Notes: generated from the sequence alone by a model not told the origin. Counted from the stretch's first letter, positions 21,993 through 30,736 are shown. The stretch: DNA of 64,000 nucleotides from Chthoniobacter flavus (GCA_945861435.1 CAMAUX010000013.1:1-64000), one strand, 5' to 3'. A program made the numbers and translations.

Positions 21993-22719
21993 CCCCCTCC
22001 GCAATCTCGCCACGCGCATCCTGCGCATCCCGCACGACCCCTCTCCTCCACCGGGCGACGAAGCCAGTGCGCGCATCTTCCGCGCAGCACCCGCTTACCT
22101 CCGATACCGCATCGTCCTTTTGTTCATCGGCCTCCTCCTGACGCTCGGCTTCGGCGGGATCCTTCTCGGTGCATTGAACCTCGCCCTCGCAACCGACCGC
22201 TCCGCCCCCGACTCCCTGCGCACAGTGGTCCTCGTCATCTCTTTGCTGCTGTTGCTCTGCATCCTCCTGCACGCCCTCTTCTCCTCCGCCCTGCTCCGGC
22301 TCGACTTCGAAAAACGCTGGTACCTCGTCACCAACCGCAGCCTGCGCATCCGCGAAGGCCTGATCAACGTGCGCGAGATGACCGTGATGTTCGCCAACAT
22401 CCAGAACGTCTCCATCATGCAGGGTCCCATCCAGCGCGCCCTCGGCATCGCCGATCTCAAGGTGGAGACGGCCGGCGGCGGCGGCACCCAGTCCGACCAG
22501 AAGCAACTCGGCCCCAACCTCCACACCGCATGGTTCCGCGGCATCGACAATGCATCCGAGGTCCGGCAACTCATCCAAGACCGCCTCCGCGCATTGAAGG
22601 ACTCCGGCCTCGGCCACCACGAGGAATCTCTCCACACCCCCTCGCCCGATTTTCTCGACGCGCTCCGCGCCGTCCACGCCGAAGCCCGCGCGCTCCGCGA
22701 ATCGGCGGCGGCGTTCTAA
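21985..22719 (+). CDS. PH domain-containing membrane protein (bacterial PH, YdbS-like)
   Basis: Overlaps the previous gene by 8 bp; WYLVTNRSLRIREGLINVREMTVMFANIQNVSIMQGPIQRALGIADLKVETAGG. Confidence 0.82.
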   Translation: MSDPLRNLATRILRIPHDPSPPPGDEASARIFRAAPAYLRYRIVLLFIGLLLTLGFGGILLGALNLALATDRSAPDSLRTVVLVISLLLLLCILLHALFSSALLRLDFEKRWYLVTNRSLRIREGLINVREMTVMFANIQNVSIMQGPIQRALGIADLKVETAGGGGTQSDQKQLGPNLHTAWFRGIDNASEVRQLIQDRLRALKDSGLGHHEESLHTPSPDFLDALRAVHAEARALRESAAAF

Positions 22720-22823
22720 TCGATCAGAGCATCCATCGTCCGATCGGGCCGCTGCGATCGCACACGCCCCGCCTGCCCCCCCCTGCCCCCGCCTGCCGTG
22801 CCGCCCAAATCCGCAACTCACGC

Positions 22824-23405
22824 TCAGACGACCCCTCGCATCCACTTGGGCAGGGGTGCGTTCACACTGATCCGCTTTCCCGCCTCGAAAACCGCGACTT
22901 TGCGGAAGGGCACCCGCAGATCCTCGTTGTCGAAGATCCACACATGCTGCACCCCACGGATCGCCGCCCGCCAATTGGCCAGGATGCGCGGGTGACGAGT
23001 GATCAACTTTTCCGAGGACACATCGTGTACCCCCTGCGATCCGCGCATCGCCACGCGCTCCTCAGAAATCTCCGGACCCGAGATGCCGATGAAACAAAGA
23101 ACCACCGTGTATCCGCGGTCTTCAGCGCCCTTCAAGAAGGAGAGATTGTCACCGACCGGATCCGAAAAGACCGTTTCAAAAACGAAGCTCTCCCCCTGGT
23201 TCACCAACTCTTGTCGCAGACTCCCCGCCACGCGAGCCGCAGTGTACGAATCCATCTCCAGCTCCCTTGCGAGCACGTCCACGTTGACGAAGCGGAGCCC
23301 AGCCGGCTTGAGGTGCGCATGGTAAAACGTGGTCTTCCCAGCCCCGTTGGGCCCCGCCACCGCAACCACCACAGGCCGTCCGTCCAGCAGCGCCCACCTC
23401 ATCAC
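22824..23405 (-). CDS. zeta-toxin-family P-loop kinase
   Basis: Walker A VVVAVAGPNGAGKTTFY, RFVNVDVLARELE, SFVFETVFSDP; start is GTG at 23405 or ATG at 23402. Confidence 0.82.
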   Translation of the reverse strand: MMRWALLDGRPVVVAVAGPNGAGKTTFYHAHLKPAGLRFVNVDVLARELEMDSYTAARVAGSLRQELVNQGESFVFETVFSDPVGDNLSFLKGAEDRGYTVVLCFIGISGPEISEERVAMRGSQGVHDVSSEKLITRHPRILANWRAAIRGVQHVWIFDNEDLRVPFRKVAVFEAGKRISVNAPLPKWMRGVV

Positions 23406-23794
23406 TTGCCGGCCTTCGCACCCTTGCCCGTCTTCACCACTTCAAACCTCCGATTCACAAACCGACCCACGCTGCGTTTGCCATCGGCACACGTCCGCAC
23501 CAGCAAGCCCGGCGTCTCAGCAGCCTCATAGTGTGGAAATGACAGCGCCTCGAGGTGATCGGCCACACGCCGACGCCCCTCCGGCGTGTCCACCGTCTCC
23601 AGACACTCCGACAACGCCCTCGCACCACCGGCCCGCGAAAGCGCCATCACCTGCACCCCTTGGAGCAAGGGTTCCACGGCTCGACCGAGCTTCGCCCAGA
23701 ACTCGATCTGGCCGGCGATGGAGCGCTCTGCCACCTCGCCCGTGAGCCGCGCATCCAGCACCAAACCATCGGAAAGCTTCACGGGCTGACTCAT
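23402..23794 (-). CDS. ParD-like antitoxin
   Basis: MSQPVKLSDGLVLDARLTGEVAERSIAGQIEFWAKLGRAVEPLL resembles the ParD_like antitoxin family; directly upstream of and overlapping the zeta kinase. Confidence 0.78.
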   Translation of the reverse strand: MSQPVKLSDGLVLDARLTGEVAERSIAGQIEFWAKLGRAVEPLLQGVQVMALSRAGGARALSECLETVDTPEGRRRVADHLEALSFPHYEAAETPGLLVRTCADGKRSVGRFVNRRFEVVKTGKGAKAGK

Positions 23795-23803
23795 ACTCGT
23801 CAC

Positions 23804-23820
23804 GGTAGCAAAACGCTACC
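23804..23820. promoter_or_regulatory. palindromic operator-like site upstream of the toxin-antitoxin operon
   Basis: Perfect inverted repeat GGTAGC-AAAAC-GCTACC ending 10 bp upstream of the antitoxin ATG. Confidence 0.6.
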
Positions 23821-23926
23821 CGCAGTCAACCCGCCACAACCCACAGCGACCAAGCTCATCCCCCACGCGCCCCCTCCCTCATAGATGCCTTGCCTCACGC
23901 CCCCTTTGCCCGAATGCTCACCCCCG

Positions 23927-24838
23927 ATGCTTAGCTGCTCCACCTGCTGGAACTCCGGCCGTCACACCGACGGCGAAGCCATGCTGCTCGAACTGCGCGA
24001 ACTCGGCTTCGAATTCGTCGAACTCTCCCATGGCATCCGCCTCTCCCTCGTCGACGGCATCCAGCGCGCCTTCGACAAGGGACTGGTCCGCTTCTCCAGC
24101 CTCCACAACTTCTGCCCGCTGCCGGTGGAGATCACCCGCGCCTCCCCAGACTGTTACAAATTCTCCGCCGACGACTCACGCGAACGCGACCGCGCTGTCC
24201 GCCTCAGCTGCCAGACCATCGACTTCGCCGTGCGTCTGGGCGCTCCCCGCGTCGTCCTGCATCTCGGCCGCACCAGCCTCCCGGATTACACCGACCAACT
24301 CGTGCGCATGGCCGAAGCGGGCGGCATCCACTCTCGCGACTACGTGAAGCTCAAGCTCCAGTGCGTGCGCCGCCGCGAAACGGAAGCAGAGGCAGCACTC
24401 GAACGCTCCAAGGAATGCCTCGAGAAAATCATCGAGTACGCAGCCGAACACAACGTCTCCCTCGGCTTCGAGAGCCGCCACAAAATCGAGGAGATCCCCA
24501 GCGAACGCGAGATGCTCCGCCTGCTGCGCGAATTCGTCTACCCGCACGTCGGCTACTGGCACGACTTCGGCCATGTGCAGGTCAAACACAACCTCGGCTT
24601 CCTCGACCATCCACAGTGGCTCGCACAGGTCGCCCCGCGCCTCATCGGCTGCCATCTCCACGACACCGTCTGGCCCGGCAATGACCATGTCTCCCCTTTC
24701 TGCGGCGGCATCGACTACCACAGCCTCATCCCACTGCTCCCCAAGGACACCCTCTACGTCTTCGAGATCAGCCCAAAGCGCGCCCGCGAAGAAATCGTCG
24801 CCGCCCGCGAAAAATGGGTCTCCACCTTCGGCGCCTGA
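23927..24838 (+). CDS. sugar phosphate isomerase/epimerase (TIM barrel, AP-endonuclease 2-like)
   Basis: MLSCSTCWNSGRHTDGEAMLLELRELGFEFVELSHGI; GFESRHKIEEIPSEREML; YWHDFGHVQ. Confidence 0.82.
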   Translation: MLSCSTCWNSGRHTDGEAMLLELRELGFEFVELSHGIRLSLVDGIQRAFDKGLVRFSSLHNFCPLPVEITRASPDCYKFSADDSRERDRAVRLSCQTIDFAVRLGAPRVVLHLGRTSLPDYTDQLVRMAEAGGIHSRDYVKLKLQCVRRRETEAEAALERSKECLEKIIEYAAEHNVSLGFESRHKIEEIPSEREMLRLLREFVYPHVGYWHDFGHVQVKHNLGFLDHPQWLAQVAPRLIGCHLHDTVWPGNDHVSPFCGGIDYHSLIPLLPKDTLYVFEISPKRAREEIVAAREKWVSTFGA

Positions 24839-24877
24839 TCCGGCCGCCGAACTCCTCTCCCTTCCCCCGGCCGCTTT

Positions 24878-25882
24878 GTGAGAAAACGCATCCTTCAAAT
24901 CCTCCAGGCGACCATCACGCTCGGCATCCTCTGGCTCCTGCTGCGCGATCCCCAGAAGCGCCACGAAATGGCGGAGATCCTCCGCGGCGCCCGCCCACTC
25001 TGGCTCGCCGCAGGCCTCCTGACTTACGGCATCGTGGAACTCCTTTCCGCATGGCGCTGGCACCTTCTCCTCAAGGTCCAGGACATCCACCTACCCAAAA
25101 TCCGCGTCCTCCAACTCACCATGATCGGGGTCTTCTTCAACTACCTCGTCCCAGGTGGCACCGGTGGCGACCTCGTCAAAGGCTTCTATCTCCTGAAGGA
25201 AACCACCGGACGCAGCGCCGCCGCACTCCTCTCCGTGCTGATGGACAGACTCCTCGGCCTCTTCACCCTCATCCTCATGGCCGGCGCTCTGAGCCTCGTG
25301 CGCTGGCAATGGCTCACCAGCACCCCGCAAACCGCGGGCTACGCATGGATCGGCCTCGGCATTCTTGCAGCCAGCCTCTTCGCTCTCCTGCTCTCCATCG
25401 CAGCCACCGCCTTCGGATGGGTCAACCGCCTCCCCGCTCGCATCCCCGGCCGCCGCTGGTTGATGGAAGCCTCCATGGCCTACGCCCTCTACGGCAGGGC
25501 ATGGAAAACCTGCACAGCCAGCGTCCTCCTTTCGGTAGCCATCAACGTCGGCTACTTCGGCACCTTCTACTGCGCCAACCGCGCCCTCCAATCCGCCACA
25601 GCAGAACGCCTCAGCTTCCTCGACCTCTGCAGCGTCATGCCCCTCATCAACGCCATCACCTCCCTGCCCCTGAGCTTCGGTGGAATCGGCGTCCGCGAGA
25701 AACTCTTCGACGAATTTCTCACCCACCTCTGCGGCACCTCCTCGGCCATAGCCGTGCTCACTTCGTCCACCGGCTACTTCCTTACCCTCCTCTGGGGAAT
25801 GGCCGGCGGCGCTGTCTACCTCTTCTATCGACCTTCCACCCCTGCGGCACCAGATCCCGCACCCGCGAACCCCAAGGAATGA
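24878..25882 (+). CDS. lysylphosphatidylglycerol synthase TM-region/UPF0104 flippase-like membrane protein
   Basis: GTG start; polytopic; FFNYLVPGGTGGDLVKGFYLLKETTGRSAAALLSVLMDRLLGL; LPLSFGGIGVREKLF. Confidence 0.87.
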   Translation: MRKRILQILQATITLGILWLLLRDPQKRHEMAEILRGARPLWLAAGLLTYGIVELLSAWRWHLLLKVQDIHLPKIRVLQLTMIGVFFNYLVPGGTGGDLVKGFYLLKETTGRSAAALLSVLMDRLLGLFTLILMAGALSLVRWQWLTSTPQTAGYAWIGLGILAASLFALLLSIAATAFGWVNRLPARIPGRRWLMEASMAYALYGRAWKTCTASVLLSVAINVGYFGTFYCANRALQSATAERLSFLDLCSVMPLINAITSLPLSFGGIGVREKLFDEFLTHLCGTSSAIAVLTSSTGYFLTLLWGMAGGAVYLFYRPSTPAAPDPAPANPKE

Positions 25883-26556
25883 AGCGCCCCTTCATCACCG
25901 CCAACTTCGCGCAGACATGGGATGCACGCATCTCCACGCGCAACCATACCCCGGTCGACTTCTCCTCCCCCACCGACAAACGCTGCCTGTTTGAAATTAG
26001 AGCCTCCGCAGACGCGATCCTTTGCGGCTCACGCACCATCGCCACTGACGACGCCACCCTCGCACTGCCACAACGCTCCCTGCGCGCACAGCGCATCAAA
26101 GCAGGCAAGCCACCCTGCCCTCTACGCGTCCTCATCACCAACTCCGGCAGACTCAATCCCAGCCTCAAGATCTTCAGCGAAACCTCCGCCCCGCTCCTCA
26201 TCTTCTCCACCACACGGATGCCCGCGCGCATCCGGCGCGCTCTTGAAGAAAAAGCGGACCTGCACCTCACCGACAAACCGTCCGTCGACCTCCACGCCAT
26301 GCTTGCCCATCTGCATGCGCAGCGCGGTGTGGAACGCCTGCTTTGCGAGGGGGGCCCCACTCTCCTGCGTTCCCTCCTTGAGGCCGACCTCGTCGACCAG
26401 ATCCACCTCACCCTCTGCCCGCTCCTCTTTGGCGGCCTCGAGGCCCCCGGCATCACCGGCCCAGCCGCATCGCATCTCGCGCAGAGCCGCCACTGGAGGC
26501 TCGAGTCCATGCAGGTCCACGGCGGGGAATGCTTCCTGCGCTACGGCAGGAAATAA
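25879..26556 (+). CDS. RibD C-terminal/dihydrofolate reductase-like reductase
   Basis: MKRPFITANFAQTWDARIST...DAILCGSRTIATDDATL; VERLLCEGGPTLLRSLLEADLVDQIHLTLCPLLFGG; ATGA overlap with upstream gene. Confidence 0.85.
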   Translation: MKRPFITANFAQTWDARISTRNHTPVDFSSPTDKRCLFEIRASADAILCGSRTIATDDATLALPQRSLRAQRIKAGKPPCPLRVLITNSGRLNPSLKIFSETSAPLLIFSTTRMPARIRRALEEKADLHLTDKPSVDLHAMLAHLHAQRGVERLLCEGGPTLLRSLLEADLVDQIHLTLCPLLFGGLEAPGITGPAASHLAQSRHWRLESMQVHGGECFLRYGRK

Positions 26557-26568
26557 GCCGCTCCCCCC

Positions 26569-26592
26569 TTCCAGACACTTCCTCGTCTGGAA
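26569..26592. terminator. hairpin downstream of the RibD-like gene, possible terminator or regulatory stem-loop
   Basis: Perfect inverted repeat TTCCAGAC-ACTTCCTC-GTCTGGAA; no clear T tract follows. Confidence 0.4.
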
Positions 26593-26802
26593 CAAACTTA
26601 GCCCGATTCTTTGCAAAAGCGACGATCTTCCCGCTTGCCTCCCCAGACCCCCTGCGCTTACTTCGGCTCCCGTTAGCCAGCCCCCACCGCATGCCCGTCC
26701 GCAGCGCCGACTCCCCACCGAACTCGCGCCTCATCGCCCTCCAACGCACGGCACGCTCCACCTTTTCACACCCACAAACACTCCCCTCTCCCATCCCAGA
26801 AA

Positions 26803-28116
26803 ATGCGCTCCACTCCACTCCTCAGCCTCCTCGCAATCTGCCTCCTGCGCGGCATCACCCACGCTGAACTCAACGTCCCGCCCCAAGGCTTCACCGCGCT
26901 CTTCAACGGAAAAGACCTCGACGGCTGGCGCGGCGGCTGGACCGAGGACCACCGCAAACTCCTCGCCCTCTCCGACGACGAACGCAAAACCAAGCTCGAC
27001 GCATGGACCGCCGACATGCGCGAACACTGGAAGATCGAGAACGGCGAACTCCTCAACGACGGCCACGGCAAGTACGCCACCACCGCCGCCGATTACGGCG
27101 ACTTCGAGTTGCTCCTCGAATACAACATGGCTCCCAAAGGCGATTCCGGCGTCTACCTCCGCAACGTCCCACAGGTCCAGATCTGGGATCCCCAGCATGA
27201 AGACCCGGGTGCAAAACTCGGCCGAGCCAAGGGCAGCGGCGGCCTCTGGAACAACTCCCAAGGCGCTCCAGGAAAGGATCCCCTCGTCGTCGCCGACAAA
27301 CCCTGCGGCGAATGGAACTCCCTGCGCGTGCTCATGGTCGGCGCCCGTGTCTCCGTCTGGCTCAACGACAAACCCGTCGTCGACCACGCACTGCTCGAGA
27401 ATTACTACGATCGCAAAACCCCCATCCCCGCACGCGGCCCCATCGGCCTCCAAACCCATGGCGCTCCCATCAAGTGGCGCAACGTGTTCGTGCGCCCAAT
27501 CGGCAGCGACGAGGCCAACAAAATCCTCGCCTCCAAGTCCACCGCCTCCTTCCAGAGCATCTTCAATGGCAAGGACCTCGAGGGCTGGGCCGGACCGGTA
27601 GACAATTACCAAGCCGTCGACGGCGCCATCACCTGCAAGCCCTCCAAGGGCGGAACCGTCTACCACAAGCAGGACCTCTCCGACTTCGTGGCACGCGTCG
27701 ACTTCAAGCTCCCACCCGGCGGCAACAACGGCCTCGCCATCCGCTATCCAGGCCAGGGCGACACCGCCTACGTCGGCATGTGCGAGTGCCAGGTCCTCGA
27801 CGACAACTACGACAAGGTCCGCGGCAAGATCGACCCACGCCAGGCTCATGGCTCCGCCTACGGCATGGTCGCCGCCGCACGCGGATATCAACACCCCATC
27901 GGTGAATGGAACTTCCAGGAAGTCACCGTCCAAGGCTCCACCATCAAGGTCGAACTCAACGGCACCATCATCCTCGACACCGACCTCTCCAAAATCACCG
28001 AAACCATGGGCACCCACCCCGGCAAGGACCGCACCCACGGCTTCTTCGGCTTCGCCGGCCACGGCGACCCCGTGATGTTCCGCAACATCCTCATCAAAAC
28101 CCTCTCCGCACAATGA
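26803..28116 (+). CDS. two-domain DUF1080 protein (3-keto-disaccharide hydrolase family)
   Basis: Signal peptide; duplicated FTALFNGKDLDGWRGG and QSIFNGKDLEGWAGP; GDSGVYLRNVPQVQIWDP. Confidence 0.92.
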   Translation: MRSTPLLSLLAICLLRGITHAELNVPPQGFTALFNGKDLDGWRGGWTEDHRKLLALSDDERKTKLDAWTADMREHWKIENGELLNDGHGKYATTAADYGDFELLLEYNMAPKGDSGVYLRNVPQVQIWDPQHEDPGAKLGRAKGSGGLWNNSQGAPGKDPLVVADKPCGEWNSLRVLMVGARVSVWLNDKPVVDHALLENYYDRKTPIPARGPIGLQTHGAPIKWRNVFVRPIGSDEANKILASKSTASFQSIFNGKDLEGWAGPVDNYQAVDGAITCKPSKGGTVYHKQDLSDFVARVDFKLPPGGNNGLAIRYPGQGDTAYVGMCECQVLDDNYDKVRGKIDPRQAHGSAYGMVAAARGYQHPIGEWNFQEVTVQGSTIKVELNGTIILDTDLSKITETMGTHPGKDRTHGFFGFAGHGDPVMFRNILIKTLSAQ

Positions 28117-29165
28117 GCAAACAGAAGCAGTACAACGTCGGCGTCATCGGCTACGGCTGGGCCGCCACCGCACACATCGCCGCCATCAACGCCAGCAAGC
28201 AGGCGCGCGTGACCGCCGTCTACTCCTCGCGCCCGCTGGATGATGCCGAACTCAGCGCCAAGCACGGCTCCCCCATCAAGTCCCACACGGACCTGAGCAA
28301 GCTCCTCGCCGACCCCTCCATCGACGTCGTCTCCATCACCAGCTATCCCGACCAGCACGCCGATCACTTCATTGCCGCTGCCCAGCACGGCAAACACGTC
28401 ATCCTCGAGAAGCCCATGGCCATCGAGTGGCCCGAGATCCTCCGCATGAAAAAGGCCGCGGAAAAAGCCGGGATCAAATCCTGCATCTGCTTTGAGTGCC
28501 GCTACTCCTCGCAATTCCTCGCCACCAAAGGCCTCATCGACTCCGGCCTCCTCGGCTCCCTCCACTACGGCGAAGTCGACTACTACCACGGCATCGGCCC
28601 CTGGTACGGACAGTACCGCTGGAACACCAAGCGCGAACTGGGCGGCAGCGCCCTCCTCACCGCGGGCTGCCACGCGCTCGACGCCCTCCTCCTGTGCATG
28701 GGCAGCGAGGTCGTCGAGGTCACCAGCTACTCCACACAGAGCGCCCACAAGATCTTCAAGGCCTACGAGTATCCCACCTCCTCCACCACCATCCTCAAGT
28801 TCGCCAACGGCGCCATCGGTAAAACCGCCGCCATCGTCGACTGCTTCCAGCCCTACTACTTCCACACCCACCTCGTCGGCAGCGAAGGCAGCGTCCTCGA
28901 CAATAAATTCCACAGCCAGAAACTCCCCGGCACCGACCGCCACGCGTGGAGTCAGCTCAGTCTCAAACTTCTGGATTCCGGTGACGTGAGCGACCACCCC
29001 TACTCCACCCAGTTCCAAGCCTTCTTCGACGCTCTCGACAAGGGCAAGGATGTCCCCCTCACCAGCTTCGCCAACGCCTTCACCTCGCACCGCGTCATCG
29101 CCGCCGCCGACAAGTCCGCCGCCGAAGGACGCCCGGTCAAACTCTCCGAAATCCGCACCAAATAG
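28113..29165 (+). CDS. Gfo/Idh/MocA-family NAD(P)-dependent oxidoreductase
   Basis: YNVGVIGYGWAATAHIAAINASKQ; GKHVILEKPMAIEW; ATGA overlap with DUF1080 gene. Confidence 0.92.
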   Translation: MSKQKQYNVGVIGYGWAATAHIAAINASKQARVTAVYSSRPLDDAELSAKHGSPIKSHTDLSKLLADPSIDVVSITSYPDQHADHFIAAAQHGKHVILEKPMAIEWPEILRMKKAAEKAGIKSCICFECRYSSQFLATKGLIDSGLLGSLHYGEVDYYHGIGPWYGQYRWNTKRELGGSALLTAGCHALDALLLCMGSEVVEVTSYSTQSAHKIFKAYEYPTSSTTILKFANGAIGKTAAIVDCFQPYYFHTHLVGSEGSVLDNKFHSQKLPGTDRHAWSQLSLKLLDSGDVSDHPYSTQFQAFFDALDKGKDVPLTSFANAFTSHRVIAAADKSAAEGRPVKLSEIRTK

Positions 29166-29209
29166 AATCCCAACGGGCCCTCATTCACCGCCCCCCTCCT
29201 CACCAAATC

Positions 29210-30496
29210 ATGCAACACCCCATCCTATCCCGCAGACGCTTCCTGCAGAACTCCGCTGCCTTCGCAGCGCTTGCCTCCGCGCCCGCCATCCTGCGCGGCG
29301 CGCCCAGTGACAAGATGCTCAAGATCGCCCTCGTGGGCTGTGGCGGACGCGGCTCGGGTGCGGCCAACCAAGCCCTCAGCACCTACCAGCAAGGCCCGAT
29401 CAAACTCGTCGCCATGGCGGACATGTTCGAGGAACGCCTCACCACCTCTCTCAACAACCTCAACGCCAAGCACGCCGACCGCATCGACGTGCCCAAGGAG
29501 CGCCAGTTCCTCGGCTTCGACGGCATCGACAAGGTCCTCGCCACCGACGTCGACGTCGTCCTCCTCACCACCCCTCCCGGATTCCGCCCCGAACATTTCG
29601 AAAAGGTGGTCAAGGCAGGCAAACACGCCTTCTGTGAAAAACCCATCGCCACCGATGCCCCCGGCGTGCGCCGCTTCCTCGCAGCCGCCGCCGAATCAAA
29701 GGCCAAGGGCCTCGGTGTCCAATCCGGTTTCTGCTGGCGTTCCAAGTACGCCGAACGCGAAGTCTACAAGCGAGTGCACGAGGGAATGATCGGCGACGTA
29801 CGCGCCGCCTACGGCACCTACCTCGGCGCCAGCCCCTGGGTGAAGGAGCGCAAACCCGAATGGAACGACCTCGAGTACATGCTCCGCAACTGGATGTACT
29901 ACTGCTGGCTCTCCGGCGACCACATCGTCGAGCAGGCCGTCCACACCGTCGACAAATTGTCGTGGGCCTTCGGCGACGTCGCACCCATCAGCGCCACCGG
30001 CCAGGGCGGCCGCCAGCAGCGCGTCGAAGACCAGTTCGGCCACGTCTACGATCACTTCACCATCGTCTACGAATACCCGAACAGCGCCCGCGGCATCATC
30101 GCCTGCAGACAGCAACAAGGCTGCGCCAACGACGTCTCCGACCACGTCCTCGGCACCAAGGGCTTCGTGCGCCAGACCAGCGGCCGCATGAACGTCATCG
30201 AAGCCGGCTCCGAACGCTGGAAGTTCGACGGCGAAAAGAACGACATGTACCAGACCGAGCACGACGAATTCGTCGCCTCGCTGCGTGCCGGCAAGCCCCT
30301 CAACTTCGCCGACAAAATCGCCCACTCCACCATGCTCGCCATCCTCGGGCGCATGTCCGCCTACACCGGACAAACCATCACCTGGGAGGACGCCTGCAAT
30401 TCCAAGGAAGACCTGCGCCCCCCGATGCCGCTCGATTTCGCGGCCAAGTATCCCACGCCTCCCGTCCCCATCCCGGGCCGCACCAAGTTCATCTAA
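29210..30496 (+). CDS. Gfo/Idh/MocA-family oxidoreductase with twin-arginine-type signal
   Basis: ILSRRRFLQNSAAFAALASAPAILRG; KIALVGCGGRGSGAANQAL; GKHAFCEKPIATD. Confidence 0.92.
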   Translation: MQHPILSRRRFLQNSAAFAALASAPAILRGAPSDKMLKIALVGCGGRGSGAANQALSTYQQGPIKLVAMADMFEERLTTSLNNLNAKHADRIDVPKERQFLGFDGIDKVLATDVDVVLLTTPPGFRPEHFEKVVKAGKHAFCEKPIATDAPGVRRFLAAAAESKAKGLGVQSGFCWRSKYAEREVYKRVHEGMIGDVRAAYGTYLGASPWVKERKPEWNDLEYMLRNWMYYCWLSGDHIVEQAVHTVDKLSWAFGDVAPISATGQGGRQQRVEDQFGHVYDHFTIVYEYPNSARGIIACRQQQGCANDVSDHVLGTKGFVRQTSGRMNVIEAGSERWKFDGEKNDMYQTEHDEFVASLRAGKPLNFADKIAHSTMLAILGRMSAYTGQTITWEDACNSKEDLRPPMPLDFAAKYPTPPVPIPGRTKFI

Positions 30497-30499
30497 GCA

Positions 30500-30516
30500 G
30501 GCGCGCCAAGCGCGCC
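30500..30516. terminator. hairpin directly downstream of the oxidoreductase, possible terminator
   Basis: Perfect inverted repeat GGCGCGC-CAA-GCGCGCC 4 bp after the stop codon; no T tract. Confidence 0.4.
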
Positions 30517-30558
30517 CACAGCAGCACGCAGCAGGCTGCGCCGTCGATGGCGCGCCGC

Positions 30559-30599
30559 CATGGACTTCATGGACTTCATGGACTTCATGGACTTCATGG
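30559..30599 (+). repeat. tandem 9-bp repeat array, unit ATGGACTTC
   Basis: Four exact copies of ATGGACTTC plus a partial unit, read directly. Confidence 0.97.
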
Positions 30600-30672
30600 T
30601 TGCTGTCCGCCCGCACATCGACCGGTTGTCACACCCTCCACGCCCCTGCCCCGGCATCCACTGGCAATTGAA

Positions 30673-30702
30673 CATGTCGTCCATGTCGTCCATGTCGTCC
30701 AT
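30673..30702 (-). repeat. tandem 9-bp repeat array, unit ATGGACGAC on the minus strand (CATGTCGTC on +)
   Basis: Three exact copies of CATGTCGTC plus CAT, in inverted orientation relative to 30559-30599. Confidence 0.97.
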
Positions 30703-30736
30703 CTACGCGCTTCTCCCACTCCACCGCGCTCCCCCC

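Noticed and set aside
22770-22795. Imperfect CCTGCCCCC repeats after the PH-domain pair
   Set aside because: Short, imperfect and consistent with local C-rich composition.
30559-30702. CRISPR array
   Set aside because: Repeats are contiguous 9-mers without spacers and no cas genes are present.
30560-30736. N-terminal MDFMDFMDFMDFM extension of the polysaccharide deacetylase ORF
   Set aside because: Produced by the 9-bp repeat array; the signal peptide begins at MNPPLPRILL (30737).
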